Source: Mycetocola manganoxydans (GTDB lineage: Bacteria > Actinomycetota > Actinomycetes > Actinomycetales > Microbacteriaceae). From it: DNA of 64,000 bases. The stretch is taken from NCBI RefSeq assembly GCF_003667545.1, contig NZ_RCUV01000001.1, positions 62,001 through 126,000 on the forward strand. The letters run 5' to 3'. The notes beneath the pieces are model-generated. The model was given only the letters and a program-made list of their open reading frames with translations, was not told where the DNA came from and made no database searches. The position numbers were made by a program, and so were the translations under genes. Positions 50,513-60,325 of the stretch are shown here, one piece after another; within the stretch, counting starts at the first letter, position 1, and each line of letters opens with the position of its first letter.

Positions 50513-52209
50513 ATGGAATACGGCCTGCTGGCGCTCTTCGGCATTCTCGCGATCGTCCTCGTGGCGCGTTTTTTTCGCCCAGGCTCGGCGTGGCAAGCCC
50601 GCTCATCCTCGTCGTGGTTGGCATCCTCGCCAGTTTCGTCCCCGGGGTCCCTGACATCGTCGTCCCACCCGAGCTGATCCTCTCGGTCGTCCTTCCGCCC
50701 ATCCTGTATGCCGCTGCGGTCAACGTGCCACTCGTCGACTTCCGCCGGAACCTCAAGGCGATCAGCGGCCTGTCCGTGCTTCTCGTGATCGTCTCGGCTG
50801 TACTGACCGGACTGGTGCTCTACCTGCTCCTGCCCGATCTGAGCTTGCCGGCAGCGATCGCCCTCGGGGCTGTGATCAGCCCGCCTGACGCCGTCGCGGC
50901 CACGTCGATCGGAAAGCGGCTCGGTCTGCCCCCTCGACTCGTGACGGTGCTGGAGGGCGAGGGGCTCGTGAACGACGCGACGGCCCTCGTACTGCTCCGC
51001 ACAGCCATCGCGGCGTCGGCGGAAGCGGTGTCCATCGGCGAGATCGCCGGCGAATTCGTCTACGCGGTCGCGGCCGCGATCGCTGTCGGGATCGGTGTCG
51101 GTTATGCCACGGTGTGGGTGCGCTCGAAACTCGGGGACCCCGTCCTCAACACGACGATCTCGTTCGTCGTGCCGTTTCTCGCCTTCATCCCGGCGGAAGC
51201 CGTGAATTCCTCCGGCGTCCTCGCCGTTGTGGTTGCCGGGCTGATCACCGGCCATAACAGCGCCAGGTACTTCAGCGCCCAGGACAGGATCGCCGAGCGG
51301 ATCAACTGGCGGACAGCGCAGTTCGTTCTGGAGAACGGCGTCTTCCTGCTCATGGGAGTCGAGCTGAGAACCCTCGTCGAGCAGGTCGAAGCGGATGACC
51401 TCAGCGTGCCGGGAGCGATCGGGCTCGGCCTGCTGATGTGCGTGCTGCTCGTTCTCATCCGGACCCTCTTCGTCATTCCGCTCATCGGCGTGCTTCGCAG
51501 GGACCAGCGACGAGCCAAATCGAAGGGGATCTACCTCGACTCCGCCATACGCCGTCTCGACAACCGAGCGCCGGACTACTCGATCTCGCCGGAAGGACGC
51601 CGCCGTGCGCGCCGGTTCCTCAGCCGCAAGCGGGCGGATGCTGCTTTCCTCACCTCCGAGGGACTGGGCTGGCGTGGCGGGGCCGTCCTGGCCTGGTCAG
51701 GGATGCGTGGCGTCGTCACCCTCGCAGCGGCCCAGTCCCTGCCGGTCGACATCCCGTACCGTCCTCAGCTCATCCTCATCGCATTCACGGTCGCCGTCGC
51801 CACGCTGCTCGTCAACGGAGGAACACTCCCCCTCCTCATCCGCAAGCTTCGGATCGTCGGCACCACGCCTGAAGCGGACCAGGCTGAGCTCACCAGCCTG
51901 GTCGGGGAGCTCAGTTCGGCCGGACTCGCGACCCTCGACAACCCGGACCTGCTTCGCGACAACGGGTTCACGGCCGACGTCATCGCCCGGGTTCGCGACG
52001 ACAGCATCCTGCACCGGAAATCGCTCGCCGAGCGGAGCTCCGGTAATCCCGGCCCTCATGAGCAGCACCGGGCGTTGCGGCTTCGTGTGCTCGAAGCGGA
52101 GCGGGCAGCGCTCCTCGACGCCCGAGCGACCGGCGCATACAGTTCGCGAATTCTGGAGCGGGCCCAGACCTTGCTCGACCTCGAGGAATACCGGCTGGGG
52201 CAGCTGTAA
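50513..52209 (+). CDS. Cation:proton antiporter (NhaP/CPA1), frameshifted at a T7 tract
   Basis: Two reading frames give one family protein. ATG 50513 encodes MEYGLLALFGILAIVLVARFF, the usual first membrane segment. At seven T (50569-50575) the frame is lost; one extra T restores it as SPRLGVASPLILVVVGILASF and on to 52209. The second part (540 residues from GTG 50590) has about 11 membrane segments, the antiporter motifs SPPDAVAATSIGKRLGLP and GLVNDATALVLL, and GMRGVVTLAAAQ, plus a cytoplasmic helical tail. It exchanges Na+ or K+ for protons. The break may be a sequencing error, a real mutation, or slippage. Confidence 0.85.
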
Positions 52210-52219
52210 CAACGACAAA

Positions 52220-52253
52220 GCGGGGAACGGATGCTGTGGCATCCGTTCCCCGC
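52220..52253. terminator. Bidirectional terminator between antiporter and MMPL genes
   Basis: A perfect 15 bp stem, GCGGGGAACGGATGC, with TGTG loop, between the convergent stops. Confidence 0.8.
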
Positions 52254-52265
52254 CTGTGTCCTGGG

Positions 52266-54509
52266 TCAGCTCTCGCGAGCGGCCGCGACGTGTTTCTCGG
52301 TGTGTGCAGGCTCCGTGCGGTCGGCGGAGTGGACGCCGCGGGAGAGCTTGCTCGGCCACCAGATGGCGCGACCGATGTCATAGCTCAACGCAGGGACGAG
52401 CAGTGTGCGCACGAGGAACGTGTCGAGCAGCACACCGAACGCGACGATGAAGGCGATCTGGAGCAGGAACAGGATGGGGATCACGCTGAGAGCCGCGAAG
52501 GTGGCCGCGAGAACGAGACCGGCAGAGGTGATCACGCCACCGGTGACCGCAAGCCCGCGCAGGATTCCCTGCTTGGTGCCGTGCTTACCGGATTCCTCCC
52601 GAACCCTCGTCATGAGGAAGATGTTGTAGTCCACCCCGAGGGCAACGAGGAACACGAAACCGAACAGCGGTACGGACGGGTCGGCTCCTGGGAAGTCGAA
52701 GATCCCGTTGAAGACCCACGCCGACACACCGAGCGCGGCACCGAATGACAGCACGACACTCGCGATGAGGATCAGCGGCGCAACGATCGACCGCAGCAAC
52801 AGCATGAGGATCAGGGTGATCGCACCGAGGATCAACGGAATGAGCAGGTTGCGGTCATGGATCGCCGTCGTGTTGGAGTCGAGGGCGATCGCGGTGGTAC
52901 CACCGACGAGAACCGGCTCCGAGTCCGTCGACACCGGAGCGAGCTCCGCACGCAGGTCGACAACGACGTTCTCTGCCTCGATCGAGTCACCGGCGTCGAG
53001 AAGGGTCGCCGAGAGCAGGACGTTGCCGTCGACCACGGTGACGTCCGGCACTGGAGTTCCCGGAGGGCCGAGAGGCTGAACGCCGTCCTCGGTGACCGGG
53101 AGAGAGCCGGACGGGGAGTCCTCGGAGAGGACGGTCAGCGAATCGACACCGTCGGTACCGAGCACGATGTCAGACACCACGTCGAGTTCCCCCTCGGGAG
53201 CGATGATCACCGTCGGCGATCCTGAGCCGGCCGGGAAGTGGTCAGCGAGGACTTCCTGACCGTCACGAGCCTGCGATTCGCCGAGGACGAATTCGCTCGC
53301 TGCAACGCCGTCGGCCTTGAGCTGGAAGACACCGAGAGACATCACGGCGAGAAGCAGAACGCTCGAGATCGAGATCACCCGCGGGCGTTTCTGAACAAAT
53401 CGCGCCAGCCAGGGCCAGAGTCCCTTCTTGTCGGCTGCGATGGGGTTGTCGTTCAGCGGCGTCGCCTTCGGTTTCACCGGCCAGAACGCGACCTTGCCTG
53501 CCCAGTAGAGAAGAGCGGGGAGCAGGGTGAGCGATGCGAGCAGGGCGAACACGATCCCGATGGATGCCACGGGGCCGAGCGACTTGTTCGAGTTGAGATC
53601 CGAGAAGAGCAGGAGCAGGAGCGCCGCGATGACGGTGCCGCCCGAGGCGAGGATCGGCTCCCACGAGCCCTTGAGCGCCGCCCAGGTGGCCTTCCACTTG
53701 GTCGGTTCGATGGCGAGGGCCTCTTTGAACCGCGCGATATAGAGCAGTGAGTAGTCGGTGGCAGCACCGATGACGAGGATGAACAGAATCCCCTGCGTCT
53801 GCCCGCTGAGGAGCAGGACGTCAGCGCGTGCCAACTGCACGACGACGAGGATCGACGCGCACAAAGCGGAAAGGCTCGAGAACAGCACGAGCACCGGGAG
53901 GAGTGGTGAACGGTAGACGACCACGAGGATCACGAACACGGCGCCGAGAGCGACGAGGAGCAGGAGGCCGTCGATGCCGGCGAACGCGTTCGTCAGGTCG
54001 GCGGTGAGCCCGCCAGGACCGGTGATCGCGGCGTTGACACCGTCGATCGGGTTCTCGTCGAGAACACCGCGGAGAGCTTCGACGACCTCGGCCGTCTTCT
54101 CGTCGGTGTCGAGCACGAGAACGACCTGGACGGCTTCGCCGTCCTCGGATTCGATTGCGGGTGAACTCTCGTCGGCGAGAACCCCTTCGATGTCGGAGAA
54201 CTCGGCCACGCGGTCATCGATCGCGGTGAGGTCGCTTTCCGTCAGCCCGCCGTCGCGTTCGAAGACGACGATCGCCGGGATGACGTCGTCGTCGCGGAAG
54301 TCGGCCTGCAGGTCCTGGACCTTTGTAGCCTCGGCGCTGGCGGGCAACTGCTGCGACTGGTCATTGGTGCTGACGGCGCTGATCTGGCCGAAGCTCGCGC
54401 CGCCGGCGCCGAACAGTCCGAACCAGACAAGAATGAGCGCGACGGGGATGAGAACACGCAGCCAGACAGGCACGCGTGAGTCTCGGACGGGGGCAGGGGT
54501 TTTCATCAC
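52266..54509 (-). CDS. MMPL-family RND transporter
   Basis: The 747-residue protein has two repeats of one membrane segment, an extracytoplasmic domain and five to six segments, the MMPL/RND layout. Typical are LLSGQTQGILFILVIGAATDYSLLYIARFKE in the first half and FGFVFLVALGVDYNIFLMTRVREESG in the second, both with the DY proton-relay motif. It may export lipids or drugs. GTG 54509 is chosen as TACGCT lies six bases upstream; ATG 54506 is the alternative. Confidence 0.94.
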   Translation of the reverse strand: MMKTPAPVRDSRVPVWLRVLIPVALILVWFGLFGAGGASFGQISAVSTNDQSQQLPASAEATKVQDLQADFRDDDVIPAIVVFERDGGLTESDLTAIDDRVAEFSDIEGVLADESSPAIESEDGEAVQVVLVLDTDEKTAEVVEALRGVLDENPIDGVNAAITGPGGLTADLTNAFAGIDGLLLLVALGAVFVILVVVYRSPLLPVLVLFSSLSALCASILVVVQLARADVLLLSGQTQGILFILVIGAATDYSLLYIARFKEALAIEPTKWKATWAALKGSWEPILASGGTVIAALLLLLFSDLNSNKSLGPVASIGIVFALLASLTLLPALLYWAGKVAFWPVKPKATPLNDNPIAADKKGLWPWLARFVQKRPRVISISSVLLLAVMSLGVFQLKADGVAASEFVLGESQARDGQEVLADHFPAGSGSPTVIIAPEGELDVVSDIVLGTDGVDSLTVLSEDSPSGSLPVTEDGVQPLGPPGTPVPDVTVVDGNVLLSATLLDAGDSIEAENVVVDLRAELAPVSTDSEPVLVGGTTAIALDSNTTAIHDRNLLIPLILGAITLILMLLLRSIVAPLILIASVVLSFGAALGVSAWVFNGIFDFPGADPSVPLFGFVFLVALGVDYNIFLMTRVREESGKHGTKQGILRGLAVTGGVITSAGLVLAATFAALSVIPILFLLQIAFIVAFGVLLDTFLVRTLLVPALSYDIGRAIWWPSKLSRGVHSADRTEPAHTEKHVAAARES

Positions 54510-54515
54510 AACCCG

Positions 54516-54521
54516 AGCGTA
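54516..54521 (-). promoter_or_regulatory. -10 hexamer of MMPL gene (leaderless)
   Basis: TACGCT on the minus strand, six bases before GTG 54509. Confidence 0.5.
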
Positions 54522-54569
54522 CGTGCCCCGAAGGCGGTCCTGCGTCGTCCGAAAGTTTGAGGTAGAACG

Positions 54570-54812
54570 CTAGTGCGTTGCCTGCGCTGCGCGGAGCCGC
54601 GCCATCACCTGGAGCTTGAGATCCTCCGGCGCCGTCTCCTTGCACGCACGCTGCACAGCCTCCGTGAGGGTACGGGCGAGCAGTGCCTCTTCCTGGCACG
54701 AGGCGCAGTGCTCCAGGTGCTCACGAATATCAGCGGCGTTGGTCGAGCACACCTCGTGACGGAGGTACTCTTCCAGGTCACGCTTCGCTTTGTCGCATCC
54801 GCAATCGGTCAT
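54570..54812 (-). CDS. rsrA: Mycothiol-system zinc anti-sigma factor
   Basis: The 80-residue protein is an RsrA/RshA-type zinc anti-sigma factor. It has the HxxxCxxC site (His32, Cys36, Cys39 in HLEHCASC) and further cysteines at 4, 6 and 22. On disulfide stress the cysteines oxidise, zinc leaves and SigR is released. ATG 54812 overlaps the sigR stop, so the pair is made in step. Confidence 0.94.
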   Translation of the reverse strand: MTDCGCDKAKRDLEEYLRHEVCSTNAADIREHLEHCASCQEEALLARTLTEAVQRACKETAPEDLKLQVMARLRAAQATH

Positions 54813-55423
54813 TTCTTCACTCCAGCCCGGCCCGTGTCGATCCCGCGCTCGTGGGCATAGTCGGCCAACAGGTCCCGCAGCATGCGCCTGCCACGGTGCA
54901 GGCGGCTCATGACGGTCCCGATGGGCGTTTTCATGATGTCGGCGATCTCCTGGTACGCGAACCCCTCGACGTCTGCCAGGTAGACGGCGAGCCGGAAGTC
55001 CTCAGGAATCGCCTGGAGGGCATCCTTCACGGCGCTGTCTGGCATGTGATCGATCGCTTCGGCCTCAGCCGAACGGGAGGACGTCGCCGTCCGTGATTCA
55101 GCACCACCCAGTTGCCAGTCCTCGAGATCATCGAGGGTGCCCTGGAACGGCTCGCGCTGCTTCTTGCGATAGATGTTGATGTAGGTGTTGGTGAGAATCC
55201 GGTACAGCCACGCCTTGAGGTTGGTGCCCTGCGTGAACTGTCCGAACGCCGAATACGCCTTGACGAAGGTCTCCTGGACGAGATCCTGTGCGTCGGACGG
55301 ATTCTTCGTCATCCGCATCGCTGCGCCATAGAGCTGATCGATGAACGGCAGCGCCTGCTCTTCGAACAGCGCGCGCGGATCGCTCTCCGGCTCGGGAGGA
55401 AGTGTGTCATCGACGGTGGTCAT
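54809..55423 (-). CDS. sigR: ECF sigma factor SigR/SigH-type (disulfide stress)
   Basis: The 204-residue sigma factor has region 2 ([53 protein letters not shown]) and region 4 ([41 protein letters not shown]) with a short linker and almost no N-terminal extension. It drives the thiol-stress regulon in actinobacteria and is controlled by the RsrA gene overlapping it. A TAGACT hexamer (55432-55437) lies five bases before GTG 55426 and eight before ATG 55423, so either may be the start. No clear SigR-type autoregulatory promoter was found. Confidence 0.93.
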   Translation of the reverse strand: MTTVDDTLPPEPESDPRALFEEQALPFIDQLYGAAMRMTKNPSDAQDLVQETFVKAYSAFGQFTQGTNLKAWLYRILTNTYINIYRKKQREPFQGTLDDLEDWQLGGAESRTATSSRSAEAEAIDHMPDSAVKDALQAIPEDFRLAVYLADVEGFAYQEIADIMKTPIGTVMSRLHRGRRMLRDLLADYAHERGIDTGRAGVKK

Positions 55424-55431
55424 CACCGGCC

Positions 55432-55437
55432 AGTCTA
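55432..55437 (-). promoter_or_regulatory. -10 hexamer of sigR-rsrA
   Basis: TAGACT on the minus strand, at the start of sigR. Confidence 0.5.
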
Positions 55438-55527
55438 CGACCAGCTCAGAAGCCACGCCGCGTTCGAGCACTCCAGTTGCCACCATCCACACCCTTCGAA
55501 ACGAATTCTCGTTAGATTAGGAGAACA

Positions 55528-56889
55528 ATGCTTGAGTCAAAATATTCCGCTCCGGAGTTCGACCTGTACGGCGACCGGCACCAGAGCGACGACGACGGGT
55601 CCTGGCCCGCGCCCGTTTCCGGATCCCCGGTCGCGGCGACCGTCGCACTCCCGGGCTCGAAGTCGCTGACCAACCGCGAACTGGTGCTCGCCGCCCTCGC
55701 CGATTCACCATCGCGCCTGCGCGCACCGCTTCACTCCCGCGACAGCCAGAACATGGTCGACGCCCTCCGCGCCCTCGGCGCAACGATCTCCGAGACGGAT
55801 GCCACGGGCAGCTTCGGTCCCGACTGGACGGTGACGCCGGGCGAACTCTTCGGTTCGACGACCGTGGATTGTGGCCTTGCCGGCACAGTGATGCGTTTCG
55901 TCCCCCCGGTTGCGGCTCTCGCGCTCGGACCGACCACATTCGACGCGGAAAGCGCCGCCCGCGGACGGCCGATGTCGACGCTCATCGACTCGTTGCGCGG
56001 GCTCGGCGTCGACATCAACGACGACGGCAGGGGCTCGCTCCCGTTCACCGTTCACGGGACCGGCCGGGTCGAGGGCGGCGAGTTGACCATCGACGCCTCC
56101 CGCTCCAGCCAGTTCGTCTCCGCCCTGCTTCTCGCCGCTGCACGCTTCGAGACCGGGCTCACCCTGACCCACTCCGGCGAGCGGCTGCCGAGCCTTCCGC
56201 ACATCGAGATGACGATCGCCGCCCTCGCCGCCCGCGGCATCCGTGTCGACTCCCCCTCGGTAGGGGTCTGGCGAGTGGAGCCCGGCACTATCACCGGTCG
56301 CGACGTGCGGATCGAGCCCGACCTCTCCAACGCCGCCCCGTTCCTCGCCGCAGCCGTCGTCACCGGCGGAACCGTGACCATTCCCGGCTGGCCCGCCGAG
56401 ACCACGCAGGTCGGATCCGAACTTCTCGATCTCCTCCCCCGCTTCGGTGCCACCGTCACGCTCGAGGGCGACAAGCTCACCGTCACGGGCGGGAGCAGGA
56501 TTCCCGGCGTCGACCTCGACCTGACGACGGCCGGTGAACTCGCCCCCGCCCTGACCGCCATCGCCGCGCTCGCGGACTCGCCGTCGACGATCACCGGAAT
56601 CGGTCACATCCGTCACCACGAAACCGACCGGCTCGCTGCCCTCGCCACCGAGATCAACAAGCTCGGCGGCAACGTGACCGAACTGGACGACGGATTGCGG
56701 ATCGAACCCCGACCGCTCACCGGTGGCACCTGGCTGAGCTACCACGATCACCGGATGGCCACCACCGGCGCGATTCTCGGTCTCGTCGTTCCCGGCGTCG
56801 TGATCGAGAACATCGCGACGACCGCGAAGACACTGCCCCAGTTCCCCGAGCTGTGGAGCACGATGGTCAGCGGAGCCGTCCTCGGATGA
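55528..56889 (+). CDS. aroA: 3-Phosphoshikimate 1-carboxyvinyltransferase (EPSP synthase)
   Basis: This enzyme joins phosphoenolpyruvate and shikimate 3-phosphate in aromatic amino acid synthesis. The 453-residue protein shows [17 protein letters not shown], the PEP-binding [26 protein letters not shown], and [26 protein letters not shown] precedes ATG 55528, and TAGATT nine bases upstream of the ATG is its likely -10. Its stop overlaps the rsgA start (ATGA). Confidence 0.97.
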   Translation: MLESKYSAPEFDLYGDRHQSDDDGSWPAPVSGSPVAATVALPGSKSLTNRELVLAALADSPSRLRAPLHSRDSQNMVDALRALGATISETDATGSFGPDWTVTPGELFGSTTVDCGLAGTVMRFVPPVAALALGPTTFDAESAARGRPMSTLIDSLRGLGVDINDDGRGSLPFTVHGTGRVEGGELTIDASRSSQFVSALLLAAARFETGLTLTHSGERLPSLPHIEMTIAALAARGIRVDSPSVGVWRVEPGTITGRDVRIEPDLSNAAPFLAAAVVTGGTVTIPGWPAETTQVGSELLDLLPRFGATVTLEGDKLTVTGGSRIPGVDLDLTTAGELAPALTAIAALADSPSTITGIGHIRHHETDRLAALATEINKLGGNVTELDDGLRIEPRPLTGGTWLSYHDHRMATTGAILGLVVPGVVIENIATTAKTLPQFPELWSTMVSGAVLG

Positions 56890-57938
56890 GCTGGTGGGAC
56901 ACCGGAGACAACGACGACGAACCGGAGTTCGACGAGTCCAGCATCCGGGAACGCCCGAATCGCAAGGGCAACAGGCCCCGGACGAAAACCCGGCCTGAAC
57001 ACAACGACGCCGAGACGGCGCGAGTGCTTGCCGTCGACCGCGGCCGATACACGGTGCTCCTCGACGAGGGAACCGACACGGAGCGTCGCATCACGGCATC
57101 CCGGGCGTCGGAACTCCGCAAACAAGCCGTCGTCAACGGCGACCGGGTCCGTGTGGTCGGAGACCTCACCGGCAACGAGGGCAGCCTCGCGCGGATCGTG
57201 AAAATCGTTCCACGTACGACACTCCTCCGCAGAAGCGCCGACGACAGCGACGAAGTCGAACGTGTCATCGTCGCCAACGCCGATCAGATGCTCGTGGTCG
57301 TTGCCGCCGCAGACCCGGAACCGAGGGAGCGGCTCGTGGACCGCTACCTCATTGCCGCGCTCGATGCAGGCATCCGCCCGATCCTGTGCATCACGAAGAC
57401 AGACCTCGCCGACCCGAGCGAGTTCCTGCGCAATTTCGCCGGGCTCGAGGTGCGGGTCTTCACGAGTTCCACCGACCGGATGCCTCTGGCAGAGATCACC
57501 GAGGCTCTCATCGGTCATGACACGGTCTTCGTCGGCCACTCGGGTGTCGGCAAGTCGACACTCGTGAACGCCCTCGTACCGAGCGCACAACGCGCCACAG
57601 GGCACGTTAATGCCGTGACCGGGCGTGGCAGGCACACCTCATCGTCGACCGTGTCGTACCGCATCGAGAACGAACACGGGACAGGCTGGGTCATCGACAC
57701 CCCCGGTGTGCGGTCGTTCGGGCTCGGTCACATCGACCCGGCAAACATCCTCCGAGCGTTCACCGACCTCGCCGAGGCGGCCGAACGCTGCCCACGCGGC
57801 TGCACCCACCTGCCCGATGCCCCCGATTGCGCCATCGTCGAAGCGGTCGAGGCCGGGGAACTCGGCGACACCGGCGCTGCCAGGCTCGATTCACTGCAGC
57901 GCCTGCTCGCGACCTTCATGAAGCCGGTCCAGCACTGA
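56886..57938 (+). CDS. rsgA: Ribosome small subunit-dependent GTPase A
   Basis: This GTPase helps mature the 30S subunit. The 350-residue protein has an OB-fold region (about 60-110), the circularly permuted GTPase order with TKTDL (G4), then GHSGVGKST (G1) and [10 protein letters not shown] (G3), and a C-terminal zinc site [14 protein letters not shown]. Its first 40 residues are basic and acidic and look disordered, longer than in E. coli. Coupled to aroA by ATGA, as in M. tuberculosis. Confidence 0.95.
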   Translation: MSWWDTGDNDDEPEFDESSIRERPNRKGNRPRTKTRPEHNDAETARVLAVDRGRYTVLLDEGTDTERRITASRASELRKQAVVNGDRVRVVGDLTGNEGSLARIVKIVPRTTLLRRSADDSDEVERVIVANADQMLVVVAAADPEPRERLVDRYLIAALDAGIRPILCITKTDLADPSEFLRNFAGLEVRVFTSSTDRMPLAEITEALIGHDTVFVGHSGVGKSTLVNALVPSAQRATGHVNAVTGRGRHTSSSTVSYRIENEHGTGWVIDTPGVRSFGLGHIDPANILRAFTDLAEAAERCPRGCTHLPDAPDCAIVEAVEAGELGDTGAARLDSLQRLLATFMKPVQH

Positions 57939-57966
57939 CGGCGGTGGCGCCTCGCACCGACATCAG

Positions 57967-57972
57967 TAGGCT
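57967..57972 (+). promoter_or_regulatory. -10 hexamer of bcp (leaderless)
   Basis: TAGGCT, six bases before ATG 57979. Confidence 0.6.
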
Positions 57973-57978
57973 GGAATC

Positions 57979-58452
57979 ATGACTGCGAACCGACTCGCCC
58001 CGGGCGACACCGCCCCCTCGTTCACGCTCACCGACGCCGACGGGGCCCGAGTGTCCCTGCAGGATTTCGTCGGTTCCAAGGTGATCCTGTATTTCTACCC
58101 GGCGGCGATGACACCGGGGTGCACGACGCAGGCGTGCGACTTCCGCGACAGCCTGGGATCGCTCCAGGCGGCTGGGTACACCGTGCTCGGTGTGTCGAAG
58201 GATTCGCCTGACAAGCTCAAGACGTTCGCCGAGCGGGATTCGTTGTCGTTCCCCCTGCTCAGCGATGAGGATCTCGCGGTACACAACGCGTACGGCGCAT
58301 ACGGCGAGAAGAACTCCTACGGCAAGATCGTCACAGGAGTCCTGCGCTCCACCTTCGTCATCGACGAGAACGGCTTGCTCGAGCATGCGCTCTACAACGT
58401 CAAGGCGACCGGCCACGTCGCATCCCTGCGGAAGAAGCTCAAGGTCGCCTGA
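57979..58452 (+). CDS. bcp: Thioredoxin-dependent peroxiredoxin (Bcp/PrxQ)
   Basis: The 157-residue thiol peroxidase reduces hydroperoxides in the cytoplasm. The peroxidatic Cys48 is in MTPGCTTQAC and the resolving Cys53 five residues on, the atypical two-cysteine PrxQ form. Arg in VLRSTFVID completes the active site. It lies after rsgA behind its own leaderless promoter. Its place near sigR agrees with a thiol-stress role, but no SigR promoter is evident. Confidence 0.96.
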   Translation: MTANRLAPGDTAPSFTLTDADGARVSLQDFVGSKVILYFYPAAMTPGCTTQACDFRDSLGSLQAAGYTVLGVSKDSPDKLKTFAERDSLSFPLLSDEDLAVHNAYGAYGEKNSYGKIVTGVLRSTFVIDENGLLEHALYNVKATGHVASLRKKLKVA

Positions 58453-58471
58453 GCCCTTCCTCCGCTCGTGT

Positions 58472-59254
58472 TCACCAGGTCGAGTCTCCCCGGATGACGG
58501 CGTCCGAGCCGCCGTCGATGAAGATCACCTGGCCGCAGAGGTGTCCGTTCTCCTCACTCGACAGCCACGCGAGCAACTGTGCGACGGATTCCGGGCCGAA
58601 GAATCCGTTGAGGGGCATGGGAACCATCCCGGCGAGCTGGGTTCTGGCTTCTTCCGTCGCTGTCAGAGCGGCCGTCATCGGGGTGAGCACCACGCCCGGC
58701 GCCACCGCGTTGAGCGGGATGCCCGCCCCAGCCCATTCCGCCGTCGGCGCCTGGCGACGCACCCACCGTGAGAGTGCCTGCTTGCTCGAACCGTAGATGA
58801 GGTTCCCCTCGTCGGGTGAGCCTGCCGCGAGTTCAGCCGCTCGTGCGAGCGCTTCGTCCTCGTTCCCGTTCAGGAAGGCAGTGACCAGCGCGTCGTCGTG
58901 CGGCATGAGCGACGCCATCGACGTCACGGCGACCGCGCGCGGTGAGTGCGATCCTGCCAGGAGCGGACGGAGGCCCTCGAGCGTCGCGACGGCTCCGAAG
59001 TAGTTCACCGCTGCGGTAGCGATCGTCGGGGAGGAGAGCCCGGCAACGGCGAGGACCGCGTCGATCGTGCCGCCGCTCAGTGTCTCGACCACGGTGACGA
59101 GCGTTTCTCGACCCTCACGCGTGGTGAGGTCGACGGTGATGTCGCTTCCGGCGATGTCGGCGCCGATGACGCGATCACCGCGGGATTCAAGCAACTCCTT
59201 CGTCGCCTTGCCGATTCCGCTCGCTGCTCCGGTGATGACATAGGTGCGTTCCAC
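58472..59254 (-). CDS. SDR, 3-alpha-hydroxysteroid dehydrogenase-like
   Basis: The 260-residue NAD(P) enzyme has TGAASGIG (near 8-15), VAGLSS, VNYFGAVATLEGLRPLL, Ser in TSMAS and YGSSK as the catalytic Tyr/Lys pair. The N-terminal pattern ITGAASGIGKATKELLESRGDRVIGADI resembles 3-alpha-HSD/carbonyl reductase of Comamonas. The real substrate is unknown. GTG 59254 is chosen since GGAGG lies five bases before it; an in-frame ATG 12 bases upstream would overlap that site. Confidence 0.92.
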   Translation of the reverse strand: MERTYVITGAASGIGKATKELLESRGDRVIGADIAGSDITVDLTTREGRETLVTVVETLSGGTIDAVLAVAGLSSPTIATAAVNYFGAVATLEGLRPLLAGSHSPRAVAVTSMASLMPHDDALVTAFLNGNEDEALARAAELAAGSPDEGNLIYGSSKQALSRWVRRQAPTAEWAGAGIPLNAVAPGVVLTPMTAALTATEEARTQLAGMVPMPLNGFFGPESVAQLLAWLSSEENGHLCGQVIFIDGGSDAVIRGDSTW

Positions 59255-59376
59255 GGGGACCTCCATTGGTCGGTTTGCCGGGTGCAGCTCTGCTCGGATT
59301 TTGAACAACGCCTGACCCTGCTCGCCATCATGGCAGGCGTGGGACGACGGAAGCCAGCACTCGTCCTGAATCGCCC

Positions 59377-59838
59377 TCAGAACTGGGAGCGCTGGACTCC
59401 GTCCCTCCGGATCGCCGCCATCACCGATGGGGTGAACAGCAGTACGAGAACGACGATGCTTGGCGCGAGCAACGCCCAGCCGATCGCGGGTTGTGCGAAG
59501 GTGCCTTGGAACGCGCCGATGGCGATGGCGAGCTGGACAAGTTGCCAGATGACCGCACCCCCGCGCACCCATCCCTGCCTGCGCAGAGCACCGATGGCGA
59601 CGGCGGAGACGAAGACGGCGGCGATGGCGACGACGACCGTCAGGGCGATCGCGCTCGAGATGGATGCCGCCGGGAGCGTCAGGATGTCGACGATGAGAAC
59701 CAGGACGACGACGATGACGGCGGCAGCTTCTGCGAACAACAACACCGTCAGCAACCACAACGCCGGGGACCGTCCGGAGGATGGGGCGGGAATTGTAGCG
59801 CCCGAAGATGTCGAGGATGTGTCATCAGTGTTATTCAC
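59377..59838 (-). CDS. Small membrane protein, function unknown
   Basis: The protein has a Ser/Thr-rich N-terminus followed by four hydrophobic segments, in the ~153 residues counted from GTG 59838. A longer frame from ATG 59886 adds 16 residues. GGGA lies before the GTG. No family motif is visible; the layout is like many actinobacterial DUF-type 4-TM proteins. It lies between the SDR gene and the whiB region, with about 120 bp before the SDR start. Confidence 0.65.
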   Translation of the reverse strand: MNNTDDTSSTSSGATIPAPSSGRSPALWLLTVLLFAEAAAVIVVVLVLIVDILTLPAASISSAIALTVVVAIAAVFVSAVAIGALRRQGWVRGGAVIWQLVQLAIAIGAFQGTFAQPAIGWALLAPSIVVLVLLFTPSVMAAIRRDGVQRSQF

Positions 59839-59979
59839 AGGTATATCCCATACGAAGCTATTGATTTGGTAGAAGCGGTATGTCACGATTGTTGAGGCCC
59901 GAGTACGACGCTCACAGAGAGGTGAGCAGATCCGGTTTACGTGATCGCCCTCTCATTCGCTCGGGCATTCCCTCATTTC

Positions 59980-59994
59980 CGACCATATCGGTCG
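59980..59994 (+). promoter_or_regulatory. Short inverted repeat in the whiB promoter
   Basis: CGACC-ATATC-GGTCG lies just before TACCCT (59997-60002), a candidate -10 of whiB. It may be an operator; the binding protein is unknown. Confidence 0.3.
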
Positions 59995-60021
59995 TTTACC
60001 CTCATTCAAAGGAGCACCCGC

Positions 60022-60270
60022 ATGGACTGGCGCGATAAAGCCGCTTGCCTGACAGCAGACCCGGAACTTTTCTTCCCGGTAGGCAACACAGGGCCGGCAG
60101 TCGACCAGATCGACAAGGCCAAAGCCGTGTGCGGCCGCTGCACCGTCACCGAGATCTGCCTCCAGTACGCACTCGAGACCGGCCAGGACTCCGGCGTCTG
60201 GGGTGGCCTTTCCGAAGACGAGCGTCGCGCCCTCAAGCGCCGCGCTGCACGCGCCCGCCGCGCTTCCTGA
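60022..60270 (+). CDS. whiB1: WhiB-family iron-sulfur regulator (WhiB1-like)
   Basis: The 82-residue protein has the four WhiB cysteines (Cys9, Cys37, Cys40 and Cys46 in KAVCGRCTVTEIC) that bind a 4Fe-4S cluster, the turn GVWGG, and a basic C-terminal KRRAARARRA. Its size and the neighbouring pdtaS-like kinase match WhiB1 of M. tuberculosis (Rv3219), an essential NO-responsive regulator that binds the sigma factor. AAAGGAG precedes ATG 60022. Confidence 0.93.
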   Translation: MDWRDKAACLTADPELFFPVGNTGPAVDQIDKAKAVCGRCTVTEICLQYALETGQDSGVWGGLSEDERRALKRRAARARRAS

Positions 60271-60283
60271 CCGAACGACACAG

Positions 60284-60315
60284 AACTCCCGGTCCTTTAG
60301 GACCGGGAGTTTTTT
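60284..60315 (+). terminator. Rho-independent terminator after whiB
   Basis: AACTCCCGGTCC pairs with GGACCGGGAGTT around TTTA, followed by a T-run. It is the only one in the window with a full T-tract. Confidence 0.92.
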
Positions 60316-60325
60316 GCGTGTCCGC

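Noticed and set aside
55441-55527. SigR-type GGAAT...GTT promoter for sigR autoregulation
   Set aside because: No properly spaced pair was seen; only a TAGACT -10 is supported.
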